Shown here piece by piece: positions 1-8,427 of a stretch of DNA of 64,000 nt. The stretch lies in the NCBI RefSeq assembly GCF_012927125.1, contig NZ_JABBFZ010000026.1, positions 1 to 64,000 of the forward strand, written 5' to 3'. A model generated the notes under the pieces. That model had not been told where the DNA came from and did no database searches. It saw only the letters and a list, made by a program, of their open reading frames with translations. Position numbers and translations under genes: made by a program. Source of the DNA: Paraburkholderia antibiotica (GTDB lineage: Bacteria; Pseudomonadota; Gammaproteobacteria; Burkholderiales; Burkholderiaceae). How positions within the stretch are numbered: position 1 is the first letter of the stretch; each line of letters opens with the position of its first letter.

Positions 1-39
1 GCGCGTGCGTTTCGTTGACAGATCCAGACCAAGGCCAAG

Positions 40-645
40 TTGTGCCATCACCCACCCCTTAAATTCTCCTGCTCCCAGGATAGTCCACCCTCACATCAAT
101 GCCAGGAATTTTGCAGACTTTCCTTAAGGCATCCGATGGAGAAACTGAAGCGGGAAAGTAATTGGACGAACTGGTCTGTTCAGGAGGAGTGCCTGCTTTG
201 TCGCATTACCTATTCAATCTACTCCAACTTCCCGCCGATGCCATCGGCGCGGGCCCCGAACGTCGAAACCGACGAGTTCTATCGGGTTGAACGGCTGCGC
301 TCGCTGCCAACCGGCTACGCGATGGCCGAAGCCTTGGGTTACGCATGGGCGTGCAAGTGTCGCAGACGCTCACGAACCCCGCCGCAGAACCTCGGCCGTG
401 CGCAGTCGTTCGAATACGCGCCAGACGCGATGAGCGACGATACCGAAGAATTTGCCGCGAGCACGAACAAACCGGACTACGCAGCGAAGATGCTTGGGTA
501 TGACCGCAAGACGTTTGGCGATATGGTCCACGTCATGAAGGACGATCTCGATTTACGGGGCGATGACAATGTTATCTGGCACGACACAGGAGACATTGAA
601 TTCAGGAAAAACATCATCGGCAACATGCACGACTATGCCTTCTGA
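40..645 (+). CDS. Orphan polymorphic-toxin C-terminal fragment
   Basis: The open frame begins after a stop at 16-18. Its first start codon is TTG at 40 and a better internal ATG lies at 430. The last ~60 residues, with the spaced motifs FGDMVHVMK, DNVIWHDTGDIEF and a final NMHDYAF, resemble the conserved tail of toxin domains found at the C-termini of Rhs/CDI/other polymorphic toxins; this is family recall, and I cannot name the exact toxin family. The first ~75 residues match nothing I know and may be read-through of scrambled DNA. There is no signal peptide or delivery domain, so this is probably a displaced toxin tip rather than a working exported toxin. A DUF4279-type immunity gene starts 8 nt downstream. 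Base composition is lower in GC than the genes to the right. Confidence 0.45.
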   Translation: MCHHPPLKFSCSQDSPPSHQCQEFCRLSLRHPMEKLKRESNWTNWSVQEECLLCRITYSIYSNFPPMPSARAPNVETDEFYRVERLRSLPTGYAMAEALGYAWACKCRRRSRTPPQNLGRAQSFEYAPDAMSDDTEEFAASTNKPDYAAKMLGYDRKTFGDMVHVMKDDLDLRGDDNVIWHDTGDIEFRKNIIGNMHDYAF

Positions 646-652
646 GCGCGAA

Positions 653-1072
653 ATGACCTCCATACATCAACTGGCACATGCATCGTTTACGATCTATCAG
701 GACGTTGAGCCGCCTGAATTCTGGACAAACTACTTTGGAGTGTTGCCCGATACGCAGCGCATAAAAGACCAGTTCTGGCTTACATCATCGGGCCAGAAGA
801 GTAAATTCCCGGCGCGAACCGGTCTATGGGGTGTGCGTAGCAAAGAGCACGTCCAGAGCAATCTTCTCGCCCCTCACCTTCGCTATCTTGTCGAGCGCCT
901 GGCCCTACCGCGATCAGATTTGCCAGAGTTGCTTAAGCGCACTGGCGCGCATATGCGCTTCTTCTGCTATTGGTACAACGAAAGCGGCGACCGCGTACCC
1001 GACGTGCCTGACGATATCCGCGTCATGATGGAAGCAATGGGCGGAACGGTCGAGATTGACGAATACCGATAA
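653..1072 (+). CDS. DUF4279-type immunity protein
   Basis: 139 residues from ATG 653; the frame is open further upstream, but this ATG follows the toxin-fragment stop (643-645) by only 7 nt, as in toxin-immunity pairs. The pattern fits DUF4279: an N-terminal strand (ASFTIYQD), a central tryptophan segment (TGLWGVRSKEHVQSN), a helix with paired leucines (LRYLVERL), FFCYWYNESG, and an acidic-aromatic end (VEIDEY). DUF4279 proteins often sit directly behind polymorphic toxin tips and are thought to neutralise them; that role here is inferred from position. It is expected to be cytoplasmic. An integrase remnant overlaps immediately after its stop, so the module may have arrived, or been stranded, by recombination. 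Confidence 0.6.
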   Translation: MTSIHQLAHASFTIYQDVEPPEFWTNYFGVLPDTQRIKDQFWLTSSGQKSKFPARTGLWGVRSKEHVQSNLLAPHLRYLVERLALPRSDLPELLKRTGAHMRFFCYWYNESGDRVPDVPDDIRVMMEAMGGTVEIDEYR

Positions 1073-1075
1073 CGC

Positions 1076-1240
1076 CTGGACTGCAAGCACTCGGGCTGAC
1101 AGTGCAACGCGATGCACCTCCGTTGCCTTCATCCGTTCGCCCGGAATGGTCCATACGCCTGCTTCGAGGTTGAACTCCTCCCACACCGCGCCGCGCACTT
1201 CGCCGCTACGGGCCGGAGTGAGTGGCAAGGCGAGACATCA
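1076..1240 (-). pseudogene. Tyrosine recombinase (integrase) remnant
   Basis: Read on the minus strand from about 1240, the frame gives LPLTPARSGEVRGAVW, then WTIPGERMK and HRVALS. This is the catalytic-domain segment of phage-type tyrosine recombinases: the R-x-G-E box with the first catalytic arginine, followed by the 'W-tip-a-eRMK---Hrv-Ls' strand with the lysine. Upstream there is a stop within about 5 codons, and downstream the frame runs into the antisense of the immunity gene, so both ends of the enzyme are gone. It is a scar of a former integrative element next to the toxin-immunity pair. Confidence 0.7.
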
Positions 1241-1260
1241 CTATTCACTTCGGATAATCG

Positions 1261-1515
1261 ATGACTGAATATTTTGTGTCTTATTACGATCCAGAAACCA
1301 GAGCCATCAAGACAGGATTTGTTGACTCACGCATTTTCAACAACACGCGAATCAATCTGGCTCTATCGCATGAGGTTGGTGAAGACCATCCTATTGACGA
1401 TGAATTTGCTCGTCGCTTCGGCGGCGCGGCGCTTCTCTGGTTTGCTACGCAATTCCCTGAGCTTCGTGAGTTTCTGGAAGTCACCGATGGAAAGGGTAAC
1501 AAGATATCGGTCTGA
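1261..1515 (+). CDS. Small hypothetical protein, possible orphan immunity protein
   Basis: 84 residues from an ATG at 1261 with a weak GGA 5-8 nt upstream. The protein is acidic, soluble and has no membrane segment; it opens MTEYFVSYYDPETRAIKTGF and contains a hydrophobic helix (GGAALLWFATQFPELREFL). I do not recognise the family. It belongs to the same lower-GC island as the toxin fragment and integrase scar. A small acidic protein in that setting could be a second immunity protein, but that is only a guess from context. A same-strand overlapping frame (1274-1525) has poorer composition and was not chosen. Confidence 0.45.
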   Translation: MTEYFVSYYDPETRAIKTGFVDSRIFNNTRINLALSHEVGEDHPIDDEFARRFGGAALLWFATQFPELREFLEVTDGKGNKISV

Positions 1516-2003
1516 CCTGTACTAACGGAGGCGCTTCGGCGGACCTTTTCGCGCACTGCGATGGACTAGCACCGAATCAAATCTGGCAACCGCCACCTCC
1601 CCCGCCCGGCGCATTCGCGCCCGCCTCTTAAGCATGTGCCGCAATCGGCAACCCGCGCGCAGTCTCGCACGGCACGCCAATCTATCGCGCTGCTCACGCG
1701 CCAGCTTGCGCCTCATGCGCCCGCTCGCCGGGCCAGCGATGCCGCTCGCACGGCCTGTGCCGAAATGCTCATCCAAAACGCCACGAACTGCCAAGACGGC
1801 GGCAAATTGGCTTTCTATATTCGCGCCAGATTGATCGCGCGAACCCGCAACGCCGCCCCACGCCAATGCGCGTATTCGAGCATTGTGAGCCGCGACCGAT
1901 CCTTCGTAGTCTGACGATGCGCGAGGCCTTGCCTCAGCCTCTCGTGCCGTACCGATCCGCAAGCTTGCCGCTTTCATAACAACTGTCGATGCAAGGAGAG
2001 ATC
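1516..2003. other. Intergenic region upstream of the binding-protein gene
   Basis: No supported gene. Open frames on both strands here are Arg/Ala-rich with no recognisable domain, as expected from chance in GC-rich DNA. It must hold the promoter of the 2004 gene, but I could not identify convincing -35/-10 boxes. Confidence 0.5.
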
Positions 2004-3155
2004 ATGAGTCTTCGCAACCCGCTGAAACCCCTCGCCATGCTCGTTGGCGCCGTGTTCGCCGCCGCGCCGCTCGCCACGTTCGCCGACGACCTGCCGGTCA
2101 AGATCGGTTTCGCCGCGCCGCTGACGGGCGCCAACGCCGGCTACGGCAAGGATCTGGAAAACGGCGTGCGGCTCGCGATCGACGAAGCCAACGCGCAGAA
2201 GATCAAAATCGGCGACAAGGTCGCGCACTTCGAGATCGTCTCGCAGGACGACCAGGCCGACCCGCGCGTCGGCGTGCAGGCCGCGCAGAAGCTGGTCGAT
2301 TCGGGCGTCTCGGTGGTGGTCGGCCACTTCAACTCGGGCACCACGATTCCCGCCTCGCAGGTCTACGAGCAAGCCGGCATTCCGGTGCTCGACCCGGCCG
2401 CGACGAATCCGATCATCACCGGCCGCGGCTTCGCGAACACCTTCATGGTGATCTCGACCGACGCGCAGAACGCCGGCAACGCCGGCGTGTATGCGGTCGA
2501 CGTGACGAAAGCGAAGCGCATCGCGATCATCGACGACCGTACCGCGTTCGGTCAGGGCGAGGCCGACGAGTTCGAGAAAGCGGTGAAGGCACACGGCGGC
2601 ACGATCGTCGCGCGCGACTACACCGACAACCACGCGGTCGACTTCAGCACGCAGATCACCAAGTTCAAGGGCGCCAACGCGGACCTCGTGTTCTTCGCCG
2701 GCCTCGACAACCAGGCGGCCGGCTTCGCGCGGCGCATGAAGCAGCTCGGCCTGAACGCGCAACTGGTCGGCGGCGGCGGCGTGATGGACGAAGACTTCAT
2801 CAAGCTCGCCGGCGACGCGTCCGATGGCGCGATGGCCTGGGAATACGGCCGCCCGCTCGCGCAACTGCCGGGCGGCAAGGACTTCAACGCGAAGTTCAAG
2901 AAGCGCTTCGGCGTGGACGTGCTGTCGTACGCGCCGTTCGGCTACGACGGCGCGTGGGTCGCGATCAAGGCGATGCAGCAGGCGAAGTCCGACGCGCCGA
3001 ACACGTATCGTCCGGTGCTGAAGGCGATCGACTACGACGGCGTGACCGGCAAGATCTCGTTCGACAACACCGGTGCGTTGAAGAGCGGCGCGTCGACGCT
3101 GTATCAGGTGAAGAACGGCAAGTGGGTGCCGATCGTCACGAAGAGCGGCGTGTAG
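2004..3155 (+). CDS. Branched-chain amino acid ABC transporter, periplasmic binding protein
   Basis: 383 residues. The start at 2004 is chosen because AAGGAGAG lies at 1992-1999 with correct spacing; the upstream in-frame codon at 1989 has none. A Sec signal peptide (MSLRNPLKP, hydrophobic stretch, cleavage near TFA-DD) is followed by the Leu/Ile/Val-binding fold: KIGFAAPLTGANAGYG at the start of lobe 1, the GHFNSGTTIPAS ligand loop, DPAATNP, and FGQGEADEFEKA in lobe 2. Length and motifs match LivJ/LivK proteins (about 370-390 aa), which bind branched-chain or related amino acids in the periplasm. No LivH/M/G/F genes are in the window, so it probably serves a distant transporter. The ligand cannot be told from sequence. 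Confidence 0.88.
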   Translation: MSLRNPLKPLAMLVGAVFAAAPLATFADDLPVKIGFAAPLTGANAGYGKDLENGVRLAIDEANAQKIKIGDKVAHFEIVSQDDQADPRVGVQAAQKLVDSGVSVVVGHFNSGTTIPASQVYEQAGIPVLDPAATNPIITGRGFANTFMVISTDAQNAGNAGVYAVDVTKAKRIAIIDDRTAFGQGEADEFEKAVKAHGGTIVARDYTDNHAVDFSTQITKFKGANADLVFFAGLDNQAAGFARRMKQLGLNAQLVGGGGVMDEDFIKLAGDASDGAMAWEYGRPLAQLPGGKDFNAKFKKRFGVDVLSYAPFGYDGAWVAIKAMQQAKSDAPNTYRPVLKAIDYDGVTGKISFDNTGALKSGASTLYQVKNGKWVPIVTKSGV

Positions 3156-3188
3156 TTGAGTAGACGGTGAGTAGCGCTCGGTGCGCGG

Positions 3189-5252
3189 CTACTGCGCGCG
3201 CACCGCCTTCACCACCACCTGCGCATCGAGATCGCGTTCGATCCGCACGAGGTCGTCGCGAATCGCGGCGAAGTCCTCCGCACTGCAGCGCTGATGCCCG
3301 AACGCGGCGCGCAGGTGCCGCGTGACCTGCAAGCTGCGCGTCGCCGGATCGAACACGTAGCGCGACGTGAATGCGAGCGTCGGGTCCTCGACCGTGCTGT
3401 CGGCCGGCAAATCCGTTACTCGCACGAAACGCGGCAGGCTCAGTTCCAGCGTTTCGTCGAACTCGCCGCCGATGCACGCCCACGGCTGCGTCCTGACCGG
3501 CTCCGCGAGCCACGCCTCGATCTGCGAGCCCATGCCGCCGGCGAAACTCGTCAGCGCCGGCACCGCGCTCGTGCCGTCCTGCCACAGCAGATGCGGCACG
3601 CTACCCTGCATCGACGTCGCGAACGGGCCGCCGGTCACGGCAACATCATCCGTCTGCCATTGCGCGCTACCGTGCAGGCCCGTTTGCAGCAGACGGCTCG
3701 CCGCGATCTGCTGCGCGCGCTGCCGCGTCGCACGCCGGAACGTGTTGCGTTCGAGCTCGGCGGTGAAGCCTGCATCCTCGACGCGATACGCGTAATGCGC
3801 GGTGCCGCTTTCGTCGATATCGACCTGCAGGCGCGCGCTGCGTTTGCGCTGCTGCGTGGCCGGCGTACGCGCAAGCACGCCGGCGTCGACCAGCAATACC
3901 GGACGATCCATCACGCCGGTCGGCAGATAGCCGAATTCGGTGCCACCCGCCGTCGTATCCGCGAATTGCGAAAGCTCAGGAATCCAGATGATTGCGTGAT
4001 TGATCGCGCTGGTGCCATAGCCAGGCACCTCGGGCAGCGTGTAATACGGACCGAGATTGAGCAGCACCGGCTCGCTGCGGATACCGACGGCCACGAGCAG
4101 CGCGCCATACAGCGCGACGTGGTCCTTGCAATCGCCGTAGCGGTTGCGCAGGATGTCGGCGGCCTTGTGTGGAATCGCCGCCGTCTCGCCGAGAAAGAGC
4201 GCGACGTAGCGGATGTTCAGGCGCATCCAGTCGTAGAGCGCGCGAGCCTTGTCGCGTGGCTCGGTGAGACCGGCCGTGAGCTGCTGCGCGAGACGCGCGA
4301 TCGCGGGATCGGCGCGCGTCGTGTCCTGATTGGCGGGACCGCGATAGCGCGCGGCGAAGCTCGCGAAATCCGGCACCGTCGAGACCATCAGCCGGTCGCC
4401 CCAGTCCGCGTAGCCGACCGCGCCCGCTTCGAGCCGCGCATACGGGCCGTGACGGTAGTCGAATTCGTAACGGGTGCGGCCGTTCGCGGTGACGGGCGGC
4501 AACGCGGCATAGCCGCGCGCGTCGGCATAGAGCGGCACGTCGGCGGGCAGATCGAAGATCAGCCGCTGCAACTCGACCGGGTCGCGCGTCGGCTCGACCA
4601 GATACGCGAAAGTGCCCGCCTGCAACGGCATCGCGCGAGTCTTGCGAAACGCCAGATGCACGCGCGAGCCGCTCTGCACACCCGGAAAAATCACCGTGCG
4701 CAACACGCCGTCCTCGAAACTCGGCGCGCCCGCCGAGCGCGGCTCCTGCACGTCGCGAATCGCCTCGGGGCCGACTGGATGCGCGCTGCCGTCCGGGTCG
4801 AGCGTTTCCGCGGCCAGCAACTGCACCTGCTCGATATCCTTGTTGAACCACACGTAGCGTTGCGCGATGTCGTCGACGCCGCTCGCGGTATCGGCACGCA
4901 GCACGGTGTCGTCGTGTTCTTCGACCGAGCCGTCTTTCTGGATCACGAACAGGTGCACGTCGCGTTCGATCGTCGATGGCGCGCGCTCGTCGCTGGCGGT
5001 GCTGATTTCGTCGGCGATGGCGGGGTTGGGAAACCCGGTTGCACAGGCAGCAAGGAGCGCGCTCGATAACGCGGCTAGCGTTGCGAGACGGGTCGCGCCG
5101 GATCGTGGGCGCTGCCGGGAATCACGCCGCCGGGCACGCGGCATGGCACCGCATAGACGTTGCGTCCGCCCGCCTACACACGCGACGTACGCGACAAATG
5201 TGACGAACGCAACAAGCGCGACGAGCTCCCCGAACACCCCAACACGCGTCAT
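3189..5252 (-). CDS. DUF3857 / transglutaminase-like exported protein
   Basis: 687 residues from ATG 5250-5252, which overlaps the stop of the upstream AraC gene (ATGA), suggesting translational coupling. An alternative ATG at 5144 would give a cleaner lipoprotein signal ending in LLAAC. The N-terminal half fits DUF3857 (HLFVIQKDGSVEEHDDTVLR, then FPGVQSGSRVHLAFRK). The middle is a transglutaminase-like fold with Cys in NRYGDCKDHVALYG, His in AINHAIIW and Asp in QFADTTAG, matching the Cys-His-Asp triad. Such proteins are envelope-located and of unknown substrate. The C-terminal third is a beta-rich tail. It converges with the binding-protein gene, 33 nt apart stop to stop. Confidence 0.8.
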   Translation of the reverse strand: MTRVGVFGELVALVAFVTFVAYVACVGGRTQRLCGAMPRARRRDSRQRPRSGATRLATLAALSSALLAACATGFPNPAIADEISTASDERAPSTIERDVHLFVIQKDGSVEEHDDTVLRADTASGVDDIAQRYVWFNKDIEQVQLLAAETLDPDGSAHPVGPEAIRDVQEPRSAGAPSFEDGVLRTVIFPGVQSGSRVHLAFRKTRAMPLQAGTFAYLVEPTRDPVELQRLIFDLPADVPLYADARGYAALPPVTANGRTRYEFDYRHGPYARLEAGAVGYADWGDRLMVSTVPDFASFAARYRGPANQDTTRADPAIARLAQQLTAGLTEPRDKARALYDWMRLNIRYVALFLGETAAIPHKAADILRNRYGDCKDHVALYGALLVAVGIRSEPVLLNLGPYYTLPEVPGYGTSAINHAIIWIPELSQFADTTAGGTEFGYLPTGVMDRPVLLVDAGVLARTPATQQRKRSARLQVDIDESGTAHYAYRVEDAGFTAELERNTFRRATRQRAQQIAASRLLQTGLHGSAQWQTDDVAVTGGPFATSMQGSVPHLLWQDGTSAVPALTSFAGGMGSQIEAWLAEPVRTQPWACIGGEFDETLELSLPRFVRVTDLPADSTVEDPTLAFTSRYVFDPATRSLQVTRHLRAAFGHQRCSAEDFAAIRDDLVRIERDLDAQVVVKAVRAQ

Positions 5253-6211
5253 GAGCGCAGCACCCCGCCCCGCGCGCGCCACACGCGCGGACTCGCGGCA
5301 AATTCCGCGCGGAACGCGTGATTGAAGTTCGACAGATCGTTGAAGCCGCAATCGAGCGCGATATCGACGATCTTCTCGTCCCCATTACGCAAACGCAGCG
5401 CCGCGGCGCGCAGACGCGCCCGCAACAGGTATTGATGCGGCGTCACCCCACTCACCTGCTGGAACGTGCGCAGAAAGTAGAACTCGCTGACCCCGGCGGC
5501 CGCAGCAAGGCTCGTCAGCGTATGCGGCACGCCGGGTGCGTCGTCGATCAGACGCACGATCTGCGCGACCCGCGAACGGGCCGTTGCGCTCGCGTTCGAC
5601 GTGGTGCGCACGCGCTTGCCGTCGTGCGCGCCGAGCGTGTCCAGCGTGGTGGCGGCAAGCTCGACCGCGAGTTCGTCCCACGCGGTTCGATCCGCCGCAC
5701 CGAGAACGCGTGTGCTGCCGGCATCGTTCGTGCCCGCGCCGGCCCGTGCGATCAAGGGCGCGAGCGAGCGCAGCGCCGGCACGCTCGCGCGCCGGAATCC
5801 GACCGAACCGCGCAGCAGATCGCTCGCGAACCCGGCATCGGCCGCGAGCCGCTCGAAATAGCCGGGTGCATAACGAAACGCGATGCAGCGATCGCCCGGC
5901 CCATGCCGATGACCGCATTCGAAACACTCGCCGGGATTGCCGAGCAGCAGCGCGCCCGGTGTCAGCAGTTCGCGGCCCGGCGCCGCCCGATATTCGAACG
6001 AACCGGCGACGACCATCGCGATGCAGATGCCCGCGTGCCGCTCTTCGAACGACGGATCGCGCGGGCCGAACGTGCACAGCAGATCCGCGACGTTCCAGTC
6101 GGCGCCCTCGGCCAGCACGCGCGACGCGACGCCGCCGCGCGCGCCCGCCTGCTCGCGCCGGGTCAACGCCTGCTGCAACGTACTGTGCAACGTGACGGCA
6201 ATTTTCCCCAA
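5249..6211 (-). CDS. AraC-family transcriptional regulator
   Basis: 320 residues. The C-terminal ~100 residues carry the two helix-turn-helix motifs of the AraC family: LTSLAAAAGVSEFYFLRTF with SGVTPHQYLLRARL, then IVDIALDCGFNDLSNFNHAF ending with a typical FRAEFAASPRVWR. The N-terminal part (residues ~35-130) looks like a cupin-type ligand domain (GICIAMVVAGSFEYR, GALLLGNPGECFECGH). It is divergent from the gene at 6329 and is translationally coupled to the transglutaminase-like gene after it, so it may control either neighbour. The ligand is unknown. Confidence 0.85.
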   Translation of the reverse strand: MGKIAVTLHSTLQQALTRREQAGARGGVASRVLAEGADWNVADLLCTFGPRDPSFEERHAGICIAMVVAGSFEYRAAPGRELLTPGALLLGNPGECFECGHRHGPGDRCIAFRYAPGYFERLAADAGFASDLLRGSVGFRRASVPALRSLAPLIARAGAGTNDAGSTRVLGAADRTAWDELAVELAATTLDTLGAHDGKRVRTTSNASATARSRVAQIVRLIDDAPGVPHTLTSLAAAAGVSEFYFLRTFQQVSGVTPHQYLLRARLRAAALRLRNGDEKIVDIALDCGFNDLSNFNHAFRAEFAASPRVWRARGGVLRS

Positions 6212-6328
6212 GATGCACCTCGGCCAGATCCGTATCGTGGTTGTAGCACATCGGCGGCCCGTGCGTTTTGCGGCGCTTGCGGCGATGCGGCATCGATCCC
6301 GATCGACATTGGCACTCCGGAGCCCACC

Positions 6329-6916
6329 ATGAATCTACTCGCGAACGTACCCGTTAATGCCCCCGAAAACGGCTTTGCAAGCCATGTAGAAAACGCCCCC
6401 GCAACCGGCTTCCTCGCCGCGCTACACGCGCCCGCACGCGCCGCCGACATCGCCACCGACGACGATCTCTACGGCTGGCTGATCGGCAGCTGGGACATGG
6501 ACGTCGTGCACTACCGCACCGACCTGCGCGCGTGCCCACGGCGCGGCGAGATTCATTTCGGCTGGGTGCTGGAAGGCCGCGCGGTGCAGGACGTGTGGAT
6601 CATGCCGCCGCAAGCCGGCAGCAGTGACGCGATGTACGGCACGACGCTGCGCGTATGGGACGCGACGGCGGCCCTGTGGCGCGTGACCTATCTGAATCCG
6701 CGCACCGGCCAGCGCGACGAACTGACCGGCCGGTGGATCGGCGCGCAACTCGTGCAGATCGGCCGACATGCGGACGGCACGCCAATCCGCTGGAATTTCA
6801 CCGACATCACGTCCGACTCGTTTTGCTGGAGCGGCGTCGCGCTCGAAGCGGACGGGCTCACGTGGCGGCTCGAAGCCGAGTTTCACGCGCGCCGCCGCGC
6901 CGCCCGTGCCCGTTAA
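6329..6916 (+). CDS. Conserved hypothetical protein, lipocalin-like (DUF1579-type)
   Basis: 195 residues from ATG 6329; the frame is open far upstream, but only this start clears the divergent AraC promoter. The core reads DDLYGWLIGSWDMDVVHY, then EIHFGWVLEGRAVQDVW, MYGTTLRVWDATAALWRVTY and WNFTDITSDSFCW. A Gly-x-Trp near the N-terminus followed by repeated antiparallel strands is characteristic of small lipocalin-like barrels such as DUF1579 proteins; function is not established. No signal peptide is seen, so it is probably cytoplasmic. Its divergent position suggests regulation by the AraC protein. Confidence 0.65.
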   Translation: MNLLANVPVNAPENGFASHVENAPATGFLAALHAPARAADIATDDDLYGWLIGSWDMDVVHYRTDLRACPRRGEIHFGWVLEGRAVQDVWIMPPQAGSSDAMYGTTLRVWDATAALWRVTYLNPRTGQRDELTGRWIGAQLVQIGRHADGTPIRWNFTDITSDSFCWSGVALEADGLTWRLEAEFHARRRAARAR

Positions 6917-6958
6917 TCCGCAACGGGTGGCACCGCGGCATTCGCAACATTCGCGCGA

Positions 6959-7741
6959 TCACTCGCCTTCGTCGAGCTGGCTCAACAAGGCCTGCAGCTT
7001 TTCCACGTGCCTGAGCAGCAGGTCGCGATGCTTGTCGATCTGTTCGAGCCGGCCCGCGAGATCGGCCTGAATGCGCTCGTCGAGTTCGGCCGCGGCGATC
7101 ACGTCCTCGACCTTTGCGCGCATCGACGCCAGTTCGACCGGCGCATGCACGAGGTGCCGCTCGAAGCGCCGCACCTCCAGGGTCGCGAGATCGCGCACCT
7201 TGCGAAAATGCGCGTGACGCCGATGCGCTTCGACGTCGAGCGTTTCTTCCTCGATGCGCCGCGCCGGCCCCGGCTGCCCGAAGATCGGCTCGGGCGGCCG
7301 CAGCACCGTTTTCTTGCGCACCGGATGCGCGGTGCCGCGAAAACGCGCGAGCGGGTGCTCGTTGTCGATCGCGTCGCGGGCATTCGGCGGAATGTCGTCT
7401 GCGCTATGCGGCGCGTTCATCCAGCCCACCGGCAGGCCGGTGACCGCCTCGACGCCGCGCACGAATTCCTCGCTGAATTCGCGCTGGCCCGACAGCATCA
7501 GCTTCAGATAGCTCGCGGAGAACGTCATCATCCGCGCGAGCCGGGTCGCGGCGCCGACCTCGCTGGTCAACAGCACCAGGTTCGCGCGCCAGACCGGCAG
7601 CAGCAATTCGTCGGAATCATCCATCGCTCGATCGTCCATCTGATTGCCCGATGAAGTCTCGATGACCGCGTCGCGCGTGTCATCGTTTTGAAAGGGTAGC
7701 CGCATCGCAGCGCAACGTGCAACGTCGGCGCGCGGCTTCAT
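6959..7741 (-). CDS. Putative XRE/Cro-like DNA-binding protein with coiled-coil tail
   Basis: 260 residues from the furthest start; ATG 7639 (MDDRAMDDSDELL) is an equally good start and no Shine-Dalgarno decides between them. Residues ~60-110 (GAATRLARMMTFSASYLKLM, then LSGQREFSEEFVRGVEAVTG, then LPVGWMN) have the spacing of a lambda-repressor/Cro HTH, where the 'SYLs-lLsG-r' helix reads DNA. The C-terminal 100 residues are charged and heptad-like (LAGRLEQIDKHRDLLLRHVE), suggesting dimerisation. I do not recognise a named family. It converges with the gene at 6329. Confidence 0.6.
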   Translation of the reverse strand: MKPRADVARCAAMRLPFQNDDTRDAVIETSSGNQMDDRAMDDSDELLLPVWRANLVLLTSEVGAATRLARMMTFSASYLKLMLSGQREFSEEFVRGVEAVTGLPVGWMNAPHSADDIPPNARDAIDNEHPLARFRGTAHPVRKKTVLRPPEPIFGQPGPARRIEEETLDVEAHRRHAHFRKVRDLATLEVRRFERHLVHAPVELASMRAKVEDVIAAAELDERIQADLAGRLEQIDKHRDLLLRHVEKLQALLSQLDEGE

Positions 7742-7969
7742 GGTCAGGTGTGGCTTTCATGCCAAAGCGATACGCAACGGCAAGAACGCCGGCCGATTTC
7801 ACGCAAATACCCCTGCAAATAGGGCTCACCGCACATTGTGTGTTGGATTGACACACGTATTCACCCGTCGTTCCGACGTTTAAGCGCGCACTGTGGCATG
7901 CTTACACGCCGATGCGGCACGCGCCGTGCTGTGTCGCCTGCTCCACAACATTGACTTAAGGGTTTTGTA

Positions 7970-8104
7970 ATGAAGAAAATCGTTCTCGCCATTGCTGCAG
8001 CCGTCGTTACGCTGAGCGCGATCGCTCCCGCTCAAGCTAATCCGTATCACAAGGAATGCCACAAGGTGCGCGTCCATCATCATTGGGAAAAGCGCTGCCA
8101 CTAA
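7970..8104 (+). CDS. Small secreted His/Cys-rich peptide
   Basis: 44 residues. It starts MKKIVLAIAAAVVTLSA and has a textbook Sec signal ending near PAQA-N, leaving a mature peptide of about 20 residues with HKECHK, then VRVHHHWEKRCH: five to six histidines and two cysteines. It is followed 37 nt later by a strong intrinsic terminator, so it is a complete single-gene unit. The His/Cys content suggests metal (Ni, Cu or Zn) binding or a disulfide, but no function is established. A long minus-strand frame over the same bases has no recognisable content. Confidence 0.75.
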   Translation: MKKIVLAIAAAVVTLSAIAPAQANPYHKECHKVRVHHHWEKRCH

Positions 8105-8141
8105 TGGCGGTAGGCCGCGTTCCACGACGCGGCACACATCG

Positions 8142-8171
8142 AAAAGCCCCGCTTTTGCGGGGCTTTTTTTA
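8142..8171 (+). terminator. Intrinsic terminator after the small secreted peptide gene
   Basis: A GC stem (AGCCCCGC / GCGGGGCT) with a TTTT loop is followed by seven or more Ts. It lies 37 nt past the peptide stop. Confidence 0.85.
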
Positions 8172-8344
8172 TCGTGGATCGCACCGGTAAAGATTGACGT
8201 ACGATACGCCGCGCTCGCGCGACGCTCAAACCATTCCATAGGAACGCGCCCGCACGCAATCACGGACACATGCTGTTACACGTTCGCGCTTCGCTAAGCT
8301 GGTGTGTCGACCGCGCAGGCAGCAGTGCCACGGCAATAAGGAAA

Positions 8345-8380
8345 TGAAAAGAAAAAGGCAGCGCGGTTTATCGCGCTGCC
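8345..8380 (-). terminator. Intrinsic terminator of the hut operon
   Basis: Read on the minus strand: arms GGCAGCGCG / CGCGCTGCC with a 6-nt loop, followed by a U-rich tract (complement of the A/G run at 8345-8356). It lies about 85 nt past the hutG stop, closing the seven-gene hut transcript. Confidence 0.8.
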
Positions 8381-8427
8381 TCGATCGATTTTTTCGGCGA
8401 GACGCTTTACGTCTGCCAGGTTGTTCG

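Noticed and set aside
1522..1977. 151-codon minus frame before the binding-protein gene
   Set aside because: Composition typical of chance frames; no ribosome site or domain.
3294..5069. 591-codon plus frame antisense to the transglutaminase-like gene
   Set aside because: Arg-rich shadow with no motifs.
7880..8269. 129-codon minus frame over the small secreted peptide
   Set aside because: The plus strand has a perfect signal peptide and terminator; the minus frame crosses the terminator and matches nothing.
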